Shown: one piece after another, positions 46,051 to 56,670 of the stretch
Position numbering within the stretch: the stretch's first letter is position 1
Layout: every line of letters begins with the position of its first letter
Assembly (NCBI GenBank): GCA_025766275.1
Contig: JAFKAC010000089.1
Coordinates: 124,001-188,000 of the forward strand
DNA from: Lactarius indigo
Lineage: Eukaryota; Basidiomycota; Agaricomycetes; Russulales; Russulaceae
Direction: 5' to 3'
Length of the DNA: 64,000 nucleotides
Program-made: the position numbers and the translations under genes
The notes under the pieces: generated by a model
Seen by the model: only the letters and a program-made list of their open reading frames with translations
Told to the model about the DNA's origin: nothing
Database searches by the model: none

Positions 46051-46268
46051 TGATGAACAGCATAGACATAACCAGTACTCACAGAGGCAAAGAGTCTGTG
46101 GTGAGATACTAGTGGCAAGCTGGTTAGCAGCAGAGGGGAATGTCAAGCAGTGAAGCAAAGGGTGTCTGGCACACAACAGTGAGGAACTGATGTTACATTG
46201 GAGAAGAGGGAACATACCTGGTACACAACAGTGAGGAACTGATGTGGACCAGGAGCATACAAGCCTGC
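46051..46268 (-). repeat. LTR-C, truncated by the family-B 3' LTR
   Basis: The 3' end (TGATGAACAGC on the plus strand) is intact at 46051; the match to other LTR-C copies stops at about 46265, where LTR-B begins. Left flank is GTCCA; no partner exists. Confidence 0.75.
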
Positions 46269-46784
46269 TGTTACGCTCCACTGGTGTGAGTCTGACTTGG
46301 ACTTGAAACAGGCGTAATCAACTTAGCGAAAACTGGGTGAATGGGGATCACATGTCAACCCAACACTGGCTGAACAGGGGCTTTCAGGTGCACACTGCAG
46401 CAAAGTGGAAGAAGACTATCCCTTGGTGGATAGAAGTGGAAGCACACTTAGTCCGAGACTAAGGCAAGCGAACGACGAGTCAAAGGGTGGATTGAAGAAG
46501 ACCAAGATGGGGACTCTTGGTCTTCTGAAACGACTACTTATACAAATACACGCAGGCTTTAAAGCACTGCTAGAGTAGTAGGTGACCAGTAGCATAACTA
46601 GCTTGAACCCTAGTACAGCTATCCTAGGAATGAGTTATGCATGAGTCACAATCACATGCAATCTACTATGCTGACTGATGCAATGTAAGAGTCCATGACT
46701 AATACTACTGTCGGGCCATAGTCATAACTGGCCATAAGTCATTCACAACACGTAATCAGTCCATAATCAGTTTGTACCGTAACA
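46269..46784 (-). repeat. LTR-B, 3' LTR of element B
   Basis: On the plus strand begins TGTTACGCTCC and ends TACCGTAACA. The purine tract AAAAGGGGGTGA (minus strand, 46785-46796) abuts it. It differs from the 5' LTR by roughly 25-30 substitutions by eye, most of them CpG/TpG/CpA alternations, with no indels. Confidence 0.9.
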
Positions 46785-46816
46785 TCACCCCCTTTTCAGG
46801 AGTGAGGCCCACCTCA

Positions 46817-48060
46817 CTAATCCACTTTCAACTCCTGCCTCATTCGTTCTGCTTCATCCTCCATACATGCCAGTAAGTTAGCCCTTTCAAGACAATAGAG
46901 ACTGTCCTTTTTATCCTCCGCCACCATGTACTTCTCCTCTTGCAGTTGCTGAATCTGCCTCTCCAGTTGGTCTTTGGCAAAGGCAAATTGCTGAAATTGG
47001 TGTAATTCTTGAATAAGGGTGACATCCCCAATACGCATTAGTAATAAGTCAGTGGGATGATGGTCACAGAGCATGAAATATTCCTCATGGGGAATGAAAG
47101 CTCGGTTGTTCTTTGGGAGGTGTGGTGTGGCATAGAGGGGTTTACTGTAGAGGAAACCCGATCCCAGAGCTAGTCCAAGTATGAAGGGGTCTCCCCCTCG
47201 GATAACCTGTATGTGGGATGCTTGTATTGTTGGTCCGTTGGGGAACTTGATTGGGAACGGAATGTAATCAGGTCCTTGATTGACCCGGAACCCTTCAGGG
47301 ATAACTGCTTTGATGGCTGGGTCTCGTTCGCCCATTGGTGTATAACGAGCCACTTGTGCCATGGCAACTCGTCCTTGGTGTAGAGGGCTCCCCGCTGCTT
47401 CAATGAGGTAGGGAGTGGCGGCTGGATCTTCAGTGTGGAATTCATGTGTAAGGAATGCGTGCCTGATGGGGTAGTGGTCTCTAAGCTCGTCTTCATCCTC
47501 AGCTTTGTCCAGTACTCCTTCTGTTCCTGCCTCATTTGGCATTGGCAGGCAGCAATATGCAGTTGCTCCCACTGCCACCACACTGCTGTCTCCTTCCATT
47601 CTTGTTTGTATTTCTGCATGGCGTTCAGCAGTTTCACCGTGCAAGACAGCTGCTTGAAGCTGAAAAAGCTCGTCTTCGGTGATGAAGGTTTCGGGCTCAC
47701 TGGTGTTGGGGTTTGTGAGGGTGTACATTGGTGGAGGTGCTGGTTGAGTTGTTGCTGGATCATTGTCGAGAGTTCCCTGTATGGGCATAGGGAATTGTTG
47801 CAATGTCTGGTACAGTTCTTCAGTAGTAATAGGCCCATTGTCCTCATGCTGCATGGCGGCACTGTCTGTGGCTGCAGCTCTAATGGCTGCAGTGTCGTTG
47901 GTGGAGTCAGGGTTAACAAGCGTGGCAGAGGAGTTGTTGACAAGAGTGGAGAGGAGTGCGAGCTGGTCATTGCATCGAGTAGAGGACATGGAAGAAATGG
48001 GTGATGGGGACTCATCATGGTGAGAAGTCATCCTTATATGCACTTCTCTGTTGGGGTTAG
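46817..48060 (-). CDS. Element B post-chromodomain extension ('PLYA' domain, coiled coil)
   Basis: A 408-residue open frame (48043-46817) that is in phase with the chromodomain upstream: no stop lies between WKGYPDSDNQW and the extension, so it is a C-terminal part of pol rather than a separate gene. The N-terminal half is polar and rich in Asn, Thr and Glu. Residues of about 245-330 form the conserved domain (VIPEGFRVNQGPDYIPFP, ASHIQVIRGGDPFILG, LYSKPLYATP) shared with B' and D. Residues 350-408 are a likely coiled coil (QLERQIQQLQEEK, ACMEDEAERMRQEL). There are no CCHC knuckles here, unlike D and F. No signal peptide or membrane helix. Its 1.2 kb of open frame in an otherwise broken element is notable. 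Confidence 0.75.
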
Positions 48061-49597
48061 AATGTTTGAACTCCCGAACAGCTTCATCAGCAAATATGTC
48101 ATCCTTATCTACCCACTGATTATCTGAGTCAGGATAACCCTTCCATTTTACGAGGTATTGGAGCCATCATCTTCTGCTGAACCGCCGAGAGTCTAGAATC
48201 TTCTCAACTTCATATTCTTCTTCATTATTGACCAAATCAGGTGGTGGGCGCTGATAGTTTGGTCCGTGCATGGGTGTCTCACGATAAGGTGTGAGAAGAT
48301 CTATGTGGAAGACATCATGGATGCTCCACTGCGTGGGAAGCTCGAGGCGGTAGTTGACAGGGGACATCACCTGGATGACCTTAAATGGTCCATGTTGTTT
48401 TGCAGCTAGTTTTGCAGTTGGTTGGTGCGTGTGTAGGTGGTGTCCTTCAAGCCATACAAGGTCTCCTTCTTTGAATTTGGGCGTATCTTTATGCTTGACC
48501 CATGACTTTTGTGCCCTGAGCATACAGGAGAAGGTGCATTGTCGTGCCTGTTTGAATTGATCTAGCCTTAACGACACTTGTGGAATGGGAGAGGGTCTAT
48601 CAGTCCAATCAGTGTGGGGATTGAATCCTGATAAGAGGAAAAATGGGGACTCCTGTGTGGTTTCATTAGGCCAATTGTTATGTGTGAATTCTGCCATGGG
48701 CAGATAACAAACCCAGTCGTCCTGTCACTCATTTACCCAGAAGTGGAGATATTGCTCCAGCCACTGATTTGTTCGTTCTGATTGGCCGTCAGTTCTGGGG
48801 TGATAAGCGGTTGAGATATTTTGGCTGATGCCAAGGATTTTGCATATCTCCTGCATGAACTTGGATGTGAAGCGGGGATCTTGATCACTGATAATGCACG
48901 AGGGGAGTCCAAATCGTGGGAAGATGTGGGAGACATACAGGGCAGCCATTCCCTCAGCTGTTATCTCTTCAGTACAAGGGATGAAAACAGCGGCTTTGGT
49001 ACAATCATGATTTGTCACTGTTAGGATGGAATTGTAACCGTGGGAGACGGGAAGTTTAGTAATGAAGTCTACTGCGATGGTTTCGAATGGTAAGGCTTCT
49101 GGTTTAGGATAGATGGGTTGCAAAGGCGCTTGAATAGGATGGAGATTGAGTTTGTGTTGCTGACACTCGGCGCAGCCTTTGACGTAGTCCATGATATTGT
49201 TTTTCATCTGTGGCCACCAGTAATGTCGTTCTGTAAGTTGGAGGGTGCACTTGATACCTGGATGGCTGTAGACAGGGGAGTCATGATGGGCAGCAATAAT
49301 AGTATGCTTGTTGTGGATGCCGCCGGTGACCACTTGGTGTCCATCCTTGTACCACGTTCCTTCTATGTCCTTTTGTCTATGAGTGTCGACCCAAGGCTTC
49401 AACTTAGCTTGGTCCTGTTCATATATGGGGTGTTTTGGAATCATATCCGCCGGTAGAATCTCTGGCCTCCAGTGTTGGCGTTGCAGTTCATCAAACGTAG
49501 TTGCACGTGCAAAAACACTTTCCGGTAGTACTGTTATCCCTTCGTTGTCAATTTCTCCTTGGTTGTAGTCTGGTCGTTGCGATAATGCGTTGGCACG
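48061..49597 (-). pseudogene. pol: Element B integrase and chromodomain
   Basis: The 49597-48725 block holds the zinc-binding domain (HHDSPVYSHPG, CAECQ) and the catalytic core: Asp in AVDFITKL, Asp in ISDQDPRF, Glu in TDGQSERTNQ, all intact. A TGA at about 48726 separates it from 48697-48167, the C-terminal fold (WSIHDVFHIDLL) and the start of the chromodomain. A second TGA (48167-48169) falls inside the chromodomain, which goes on as LQYLVKWKGYPDSDNQW. Both stops keep the phase. The N-terminal end of the block is the RNase H-integrase linker (ANALSQRPDYN), split by LTR-C. Confidence 0.85.
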
Positions 49598-50226
49598 TGA
49601 TGAACAGCACACATGAAGATGATACTCACAGTGACAAGAAGACTGTGGTGAGATATCAGAAGTGGCTGAAAGGCAGCAACAGGGGTGAAGTCAAGCAGAG
49701 TGAAGCAGAGGTTGTCTGGCACACAAGCAGTGAGAACTGATATTGTTACATTTGGAGAGAAGGGAGCTTACCTGGCACACAAGCAGTGAGAACTGATGTG
49801 GACCAGGAGCGTACATGGTACTCTACTTATACACTTTCTGGTAGTGACACTGTACAAGGGATGTAACACTAAGTCACGCAGTACAAGGAAGTATTGTTCT
49901 ATAAACGGACAAAGGAGTGGACGTTCTGAGAACAAGGAAAGAAAGAATAAGGAGAGTCCAGAAGCAAATGATATCATAGTGACATCATAGTAAAGATAAA
50001 GCTAAGTACGGAACAAAGGAAAGTACAAAGGCGTTATACAACGCAGAGTCCGGATGTTATGATGTCATAGAAGTACAGTGATGTCATGGATGACGCAATA
50101 GTAAGTCCAGATTGTACAGATCAAACAGTATCTAATCTACAAGTCCTGTATATCTAATCTAAAGCAGTCCATGCTGCAAGTCTGGTCCGTACGAGCCGCT
50201 AAGTGCGCAGGGGTCACTTATCAACA
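49598..50226 (-). repeat. Solo LTR-C in element B
   Basis: On the plus strand begins TGATGAACAGC and ends ACTTATCAACA, 629 bp, exact 5-bp duplications GCACG (49593-49597 and 50227-50231). Confidence 0.93.
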
Positions 50227-51441
50227 GCACGCCCATTGGAGGTTCCTTTGACATGATGAATCTTGAAGTCGTACTCTGAAAGTTCGAGCACTTCCCTGGC
50301 AACACGCCTGCTAATTTTCTGCAGTGATTTCCAATACTGAAGGTTGAGATGATCGGAAAAGACTTTGATTTTGTGGGGAGAGCCTGCCAAAAGGGGTCTC
50401 CAATGTTAAAATGCTTTAATGATGGCTAGGAGCTCAAGGTTGTAGATATTGTAGTTCCATTCAGCTTTGTTGAGAGTGGATGAGTAGTAGCTGATAGGAT
50501 GTCATTTACCATCTGCCTTTTGCTGAAGGAGGACTGCACCGGTTGCTAAACCTGATGCTTCAACTTCTAGTTTGAATTGTTGCGTGAGATCTGGGTGTGC
50601 TAGAATGGGTTCGCTTGTGACTAGAACTTTGAGGTCTTGGAATGCCCTTTCTTCTTCCATTCCCCAACACCACTCGGCACCTTTTTGTGTGAGTTTGTTG
50701 AGGGGTTGTGCTTTGGTTGTGAATCCTCATATGAAAGGTCGGTAAAAATTGCAGAAACCAAGGAAAGAGCAGACGTCCTTAACTTTAGTCGGTGTAGGCC
50801 AGTCCTTGATGCCGGAAATTTTGACAGGGTCCATGCATGTCACCCCCTTTTCAAGGATTACCCCCAGGTAATCCATGCACAGGGAGTGGAAGAGACATTT
50901 TTCGAGTTTGTAATAAAGATTGTGCTCTGCAGATACGCGGAGGACATCTTTGACTGCTTTGATGTGATCCTGCCAGGAGTAATTAAGTCCTGTGGCGATA
51001 CTGATGTCCTGTGGCGATACTGATGTCCTGTGGCGATACTGATGTCCTGTGGCGATACTGATGTCATCCATGTACACCCGAATGATGGTACCATGTGCTT
51101 CATGTTTGGCTATGATGTCTCTGAATATAAAGTTCATCATGGTCTGGAATGTTGCTGGGGAGTTAGTTAAGCCGAAAAACATCACCGTTGGTTTGAATAA
51201 TCTGTATCGTGTTTTGAACGCAGCTTTCTCTTTGTCTCCTTCTTTGATGCATATATTGTTATACCCCCATCTAACGTCAAGTTTGGTGTAGAGGTGAGCG
51301 TTACTGAGGTTGGTAATGAGGTCGGAGATGAGAGGGAGCAGGTACTGATTGCGAATAGTAACTGCGTTGATCTTCTGGTAATCCTGGACAGGTTGTAATT
51401 TTCCATCCTTCTTTTTGATGAAGAAGAAGGATGAAGCATAT
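50227..51441 (-). pseudogene. pol: Element B reverse transcriptase and RNase H
   Basis: From 51441 down: SSFFFIKKKDGKLQPVQDYQ and LDVRWGYNNICI; then, in 51185-50727, MFFGLTNSPATFQ, the intact box YMDDISIATG, and the connection FLGFCNFYRPFI. RNase H (50720-50227) has frameshifts and stops but is followable. A four-unit 19-bp repeat expands the segment right after the catalytic box (see 50989-51064). The first part of RT lies beyond element D, at 58526-58979. Confidence 0.8.
50989..51064 (-). repeat. Four-unit 19-bp tandem repeat inside RT
   Basis: The unit CCTGTGGCGATACTGATGT is present four times without a mismatch at 50989, 51008, 51027 and 51046. The three extra units add 57 bp, which is 19 codons, so the phase is kept. 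The translated result repeats SIATG/QYRHRTSVSPQDI directly after the catalytic YMDD. Confidence 0.93.
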
Positions 51442-51768
51442 TGTCACAATCCGTGACATCATGGTCACATGATGACACGTATAACGATCGATTGCCAGTG
51501 CATTCTGTTTCTTGCCACGTAGGTGATGACTCTGCCAGCTCAAAAAGAGCTCCGTAAAATATGGAAAATAGTCACGATAAACACCAGTCTGTACAATATA
51601 AAAGACCCAGTAGTTAGGAAGTAGCAACTTGTCTACTCTTAGTCCATTGAATCTAGCTTGTTCCCTCTCACTTGCAAACTCTTCAAAGTGTGCCAAGTAA
51701 CCATCCTCTGTTGCCAATTACCGCAACCCTGAACAACAACGTCACGATGGTCCGCTGGAACCGTGACA
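51442..51768 (+). repeat. LTR-D, 5' LTR
   Basis: Begins TGTCACAATCC, ends ACCGTGACA. TATAAAAG at 51597-51604, then the 11-mer GTCTACTCTTA at 51631-51641, 34 nt after the box and probably at the transcript start. About 11 differences from the 3' LTR by eye; ten are transitions at CpG sites. Confidence 0.95.
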
Positions 51769-51779
51769 TAAGAGTAGAC
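51769..51779 (+). promoter_or_regulatory. Self-priming primer-binding site of element D
   Basis: TAAGAGTAGAC starts at the first base after the LTR and is the exact reverse complement of the LTR 11-mer at 51631-51641. Same place and length as in the Tf1 retrotransposon. Confidence 0.7.
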
Positions 51780-51921
51780 CCACTACTTTGCTATCAGACT
51801 CAGCGCAAAGAGCCCGCACAAACGCGACACACTGGCAACAGCACCCAATGACAACTTTGCTTATATTGAACTGGCAAACAATTTACAGGATAGTACTGAA
51901 AAATGATTGGTACTAAGACGA

Positions 51922-53124
51922 ATGACACTGAACCTTACCGATCTACACGTCACCGACCTCATCTGGCAACACCATCGAGGTTATACCCTCGAGTGTGCAC
52001 CCGACCCAAGCCTCGACGTCGAATATTTTGAAAGCGAGAACACGTGGTATGAAGTCTTGCTAGACTACCCTGGTTGGGCCACATACAACAGCGCACAAGT
52101 CGAGCAACCTCATCGCTGGGGGTTACGAGTCAGAACTGAACCACAAACGACACCCAAATATGATTGGCATACTCACCGACTAGCAGTCGCCTCCCTTAAA
52201 CAAAAAGGAAAGCAAAAATCGCCGCAACCACCTCCCCCCACCTTCCACACCTACATCCAATCAACGATCATACCAACAACTACCATGGCCAGTGGATCCG
52301 GATCAGGTAGTACCACCGGTACAACGAACGGCCCCCTTCAAGGCACCGCGCCCACATTCTTCGATGGTACTTGATCTTGCAGTACGCAGTTCCTACACGA
52401 GTTTAATCAGTTCTGACGAGTAAACCGCACCAACAAACGAATGGTTAGCCCATACCAACGAGTAGTGTTGGCCCTCACCCTCATTAGAGGACCTGCGGTG
52501 GAAAGTTGGAATCAAAGTCAGGACAGAAAACTGGAGGCAAAGATTAACGACCCTGTCACACCCATTGCGGAGACTAATGAAGTGCTTTGGACTGACTTCA
52601 TTACCAACTTTAAAAATGCTTGGACAGACATGCTTAGTCAACAAAACGCCTACACCCAGTTGACCACTTTAACCATGACTGGAGACGCCATTGACAAATA
52701 CATAGCCAACTTTGAACAGCTAGCCGAAACCGCAGAATGGGATACCACCGCGAAAGGAACAGTGGACCTCTTTAGCCGAGGACTAAAGAAAGGACTGCTA
52801 GTCACATGCCTGAAACGTGTGAAAATGCCGGTCACCATGGAGGACTGGAAGGAGGCCATGCAAGAAGAAGTGCAACGATACCGCACCATCACTAATCGCA
52901 TCACCTCCATCGGCAAAACGGCCCCACCCCTGCCAAAGACAATGCCACAACAAATGACATGAAATGACGTGGTTCCAATGGATGTCGACGCTACCATGAC
53001 ATTCGTTCCCCGGCAGCGTACCCCTCAGGAACTCCAAGAAATGGAGCGTTGTTGAAAAGAAGGTCTCTGCTTCCATTGCAAACAACATGGACACCTATCC
53101 CGCGATTGCCCAAAAAAGAAACCT
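51922..53124 (+). pseudogene. gag: Element D gag
   Basis: Start chosen at the first ATG of the frame (51922; MTLNLTDLHV). It has an N-terminal domain with VEYFESENTWYEVLLDYPGW, a low-complexity linker (SGSGSGSTTGTTNG), the capsid start APTFFDGT, a capsid-like domain (52441-52900: VVLALTLIRGPAVESW, IDKYIANFEQLAETAEW, LFSRGLKKGLL), the segment MDVDATMT, and one intact CCHC knuckle (C-FH-C-KQHG-H-LSRD-C, about 53070-53111). Four in-frame TGA codons (52372, 52414, 52960, 53053) interrupt it and no other lesion is seen. The same frame runs on into pol with no separate start. Confidence 0.85.
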
Positions 53125-56100
53125 GTGGTCAGCCATATTAACAAAGTACAGGTCCCTACCGCAGCAAGCCTAGCCACTCTGACAGAAACACCAGTAAAGA
53201 TTACGGCGCCCACTAAAGACACGTTGGTCACGACCTTATTGGGGTTAGATCCAGAGGAACGACGCAGTATAGTCTCGGAGATGTTAATCACGGTGGGCAT
53301 GGACAACAACGATGATGACTTCACAGCAGTATCGATCAATGCGACAAACGGAGATACGGCCTCCACACTCACCATCCAACTTCACACAAATCATGGACTC
53401 CGATTCGCTAATGCCTTACTTGACTCTGGCGCGTCCAAAAATTTCATTGATACCACATTAGCCCAGACGCTTCGCATGGCCATGGTTGACATCCCCGTAC
53501 GACACGCATATAACGTTGATGGCACAGAAAACCAAGCAGGACGCATTACGAAGGCCTGTCCCGTCAGGATTCAAATGGGACCCCACACGTACCAGACTCA
53601 GTTATATGTCACGACCCTGGGTCGACCTCAAGTAATCCTCGGCCACCCATGGTTTAAGGGAATGGCACCTGACATAGACTGGAAAAATAATGTCTTGTTA
53701 GGCAAACACTGTGTCATGGAGTACGAGAGTACCATGGAAATTAACAATATTGCCCAGCAGATGGCAGAACGCTTCGCGCACAACAAACAAGAAGGGGGAC
53801 TGCCAGCGCAATACGACTCACACGCTGTTGTATTCTCAGAAACTGCCGCCCAACGTTTTCCACCAGAACGAATCGATGATCATGTAATCACCTTAACACT
53901 GGACGCACTGGCCACTCTTCAATGCAAGATCTACCCATTAAATGTGAAAGAACTGCAGCACCTCGACAAATTCCTTATGGAACATCTTGCTAAAGGATAC
54001 ATACAAGAATCAAAGTTGTGCTACGCCTCCTCTTTCTTCTTTCTTAAAAAGAAGGATGGGAAATTGCGACCCGTTCAAGATTACAAACCACTGAATAAGA
54101 TAACGGTCCGAGATACGTATCCGATCCCATTAATCTCTAATATTTTGGATCGACTCGCCGACAAGACATTGTTCACCAAGTTCAATATACGGTGGGGCTA
54201 TAACAACATCCGTATTAAAGACGGCGATCAGTGGAAAGCCGCCTTTAAAACCCCGCAAGGACTTTTCGAACCTATGGTAATGTACTTCGGACTCACAAAC
54301 TCACCCGTGACATTTGTACGAGTGATGAATCGCATCTTTTGTGCATTACTCAATCAATTTCCTACGGAATTATTCATCTATATGGATGACATTCTTATCG
54401 CCACCACGCACGATCTCACGCGACACCGGCTACTGGTGAACAAGGTCCTCCAAGTGCTGCATGACGAGAGTTATTTTCTTAAACTCTCCAAGTGTGAGTT
54501 CGAACAGACCGAAATGGACTACCTCGGTATGACGATATTGTCAGGCACTATCCGCATGGGACAAGACAAAGTCTTGGGACTCCACAATTGGCCACGAACA
54601 TTACAATCTGTTAAACAGGTTCGGTCGATCCTTGGCATCTTGGGTTACCAACGACCATTCATACCACAATACGCACATCTTGCACAACCGCTCACACATC
54701 TGTTACGAAAAGATGTTCCTTTCGTATGGATGCCAGAATGTACAACAGCACTCGACACTCTCCTTTGCACCACCTGTTCGTGACATGCACTTTGACAGCC
54801 TGACGCCGACAATCCCTATCAGCTTCAAACAGATGCCTCCCTCTTTGCGACCGGCACAATCTTAACACAGCCAGACGATCACAACAAACAACAAGCTGTG
54901 GGCTATTTCTCACAGTCTCTCTCACCTGCGGAACGTAACTATGACGTTTACGACTGCAAGTTCCTTGGCCTCATCCACAGTTTAGAACACTGGCAGCACC
55001 TACTCGTCGCCTCCTGTCACCCGGTCGTCGTCCTTACCGACCATGCCAACCTCCTTCACTATCGTTCCCTGCAACACATTAACCGACGAGTAGCACGTCT
55101 TGTCAACATCCTCACCGATTATGACTTACAACTGCAACATGTCCTGGGGCCTAGCCTACATGCCGATGCACTCTCTCGCCACCCCTCATTTGTCAAGACT
55201 GACAACAACAACACCAATGTTATTGTCCTTCCCTCTTCCTACTTCATTAACACTGTGCGTGTCACCACACTTGACGACCACTGTCGTCAAGCACAACTGG
55301 CCGGTCTTCCTTCAGCATGGACCACGCGCTTTGGTCTCACCACTGCCCTCCCAGACTCCCCGTTACTCTTCCACCAATCTCATCTGGTGATCGTGGACGA
55401 TCTCCCCCTTAGACGGGAGGTGATCGCATCCTTTCATGATGTGATTACGGTGGGCCACCCAGGAATCACCAAAACGCTCTTACACATCCAGAAACACTAC
55501 TGGTGGCCCAGGATGAAAATAGACGTCGCTAACTACATAATGGGGTGTTTTACGTGCCAGTCCAACAAAAACCTACCAGGACGACCAAAAATACCACTGT
55601 CACCAATTTATCCACAACACGACGCCCTACCCTTCCAGGTCATAGCCCTCGACTTTATCGTTAAACTACCACTGTCAAATGGCTACGACTCAATATTGAT
55701 GATTACAGATCATAGCTGCTCAAAGGCGGCTGTCTTCATTCCTTGCTGAGAAATGGACGATGCGGATCGAATAGCCACACTATACGTGCGATTCATTCTG
55801 CCCCATTACGGCATCCCCCAAAAGGTCATCTCAGATAGAGATCCCCGTTTTACCACTGCCTTTTCCAAAGCCATGTGCAAAACACTACAAGTGGAGCAAA
55901 ACATCTGCACCGCCTACCACCTGCAATCTGACAGGCAATTGGAGAGGACCAACCAAAGACTTGAACAGTACCTGCGAATCTACGCTAATTACCGACAGGA
56001 TACATGGGCCCACTGGCTACCCATAGCACAATATACACTGAACGCATGGGTGTCAGAAATAACCAAAAAGGCCCCATTCAAGCTACTCCTCGGATTCATT

Positions 56101-56670
56101 CCCCATGTTCACCAACCCACCAGTATCCACACCACGTCACCACTTGCAGATGATCAATTAACCAAACTTGTGGAAGTCCGCCAACAAGCCAGAGAAGCTA
56201 TGAAGGCCACTCAAACGTGATGGGTGTGGGAAACAAGATATCAGCCTTATCGGATTGGCGATCAGGTTTGGCTTGAAGCCACCAATCTAAAGACGACACA
56301 TCCCACTGCAAAACTCGCCGCCCAACGATACAGCCCATTCCTAATCACCAAAGCCATCTCTGATGTGGCTTATCAACTCCAATTGCCCACAAATTGGCGT
56401 ATCCATAATGTGTTCCACGCTGGATTGTTAACCCCATTTAAACAGACTATCGAGAACAGAGCCACCATTTCAGAACCACCCCCAGACCTTATAGATGGCC
56501 ATGAAGAATGGGAAGTGGAGGAACTTCTCGATTATCGACTTCACGGACGCCACAAAATGCCACAATATCTCATACGATGGAAAGGGTTCACAGCCGCACA
56601 CGATAGCTGGGAACCAGTCACAAACATACACACCCCTGCACTTGTTCGCAAGTATAAAGAGCGAACCTGA
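53125..56670 (+). pseudogene. pol: Element D pol: protease, RT, RNase H, integrase, chromodomain
   Basis: Same phase as gag. Protease LLDSGASKNFID (near 53420-53455); RT with FNIRWGYNNIRI and the intact box YMDDILIA (near 54380); RNase H with LQTDASLFATG, YDVYDCKFLGLI and VLTDHANLLHY (54820-55080); integrase zinc domain HDVITVGHPG...CFTCQ, core Asp in ALDFIVKL, Asp in ISDRDPRF, Glu in SDRQLERTNQ, the last segment differing from the usual TDGQSER; and a chromodomain with MPQYLIRWKGFTAAHDSWEP (56540-56630). In-frame TGA codons at 54781, 54793, 55747, 56218 and 56668; the 1,659-bp frame 53125-54783 is otherwise undamaged. No frameshift. Confidence 0.9.

Noticed and set aside
43205..46268. LTR-C pair with the gag between as one complete element
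   Set aside because: The gag is homologous to that of element B, whose own LTRs and self-priming site fit it, and homology runs up to and past the LTR-C edges, so the LTR-Cs are insertions into it.
47435..48004. 189-codon plus-strand frame opposite the B tail
   Set aside because: It is Cys/Ser-rich with no domain and overlaps the minus-strand tail that has homologues in two other elements.
46817..48060. Tail of B as an env-like gene
   Set aside because: No signal peptide, membrane segment or fusion-like hydrophobic stretch, and it is in phase with the chromodomain.
50989..51064. Regular repeats as a CRISPR-like array
   Set aside because: Units are directly adjacent with no spacers, inside an RT frame, in a eukaryotic transposon.
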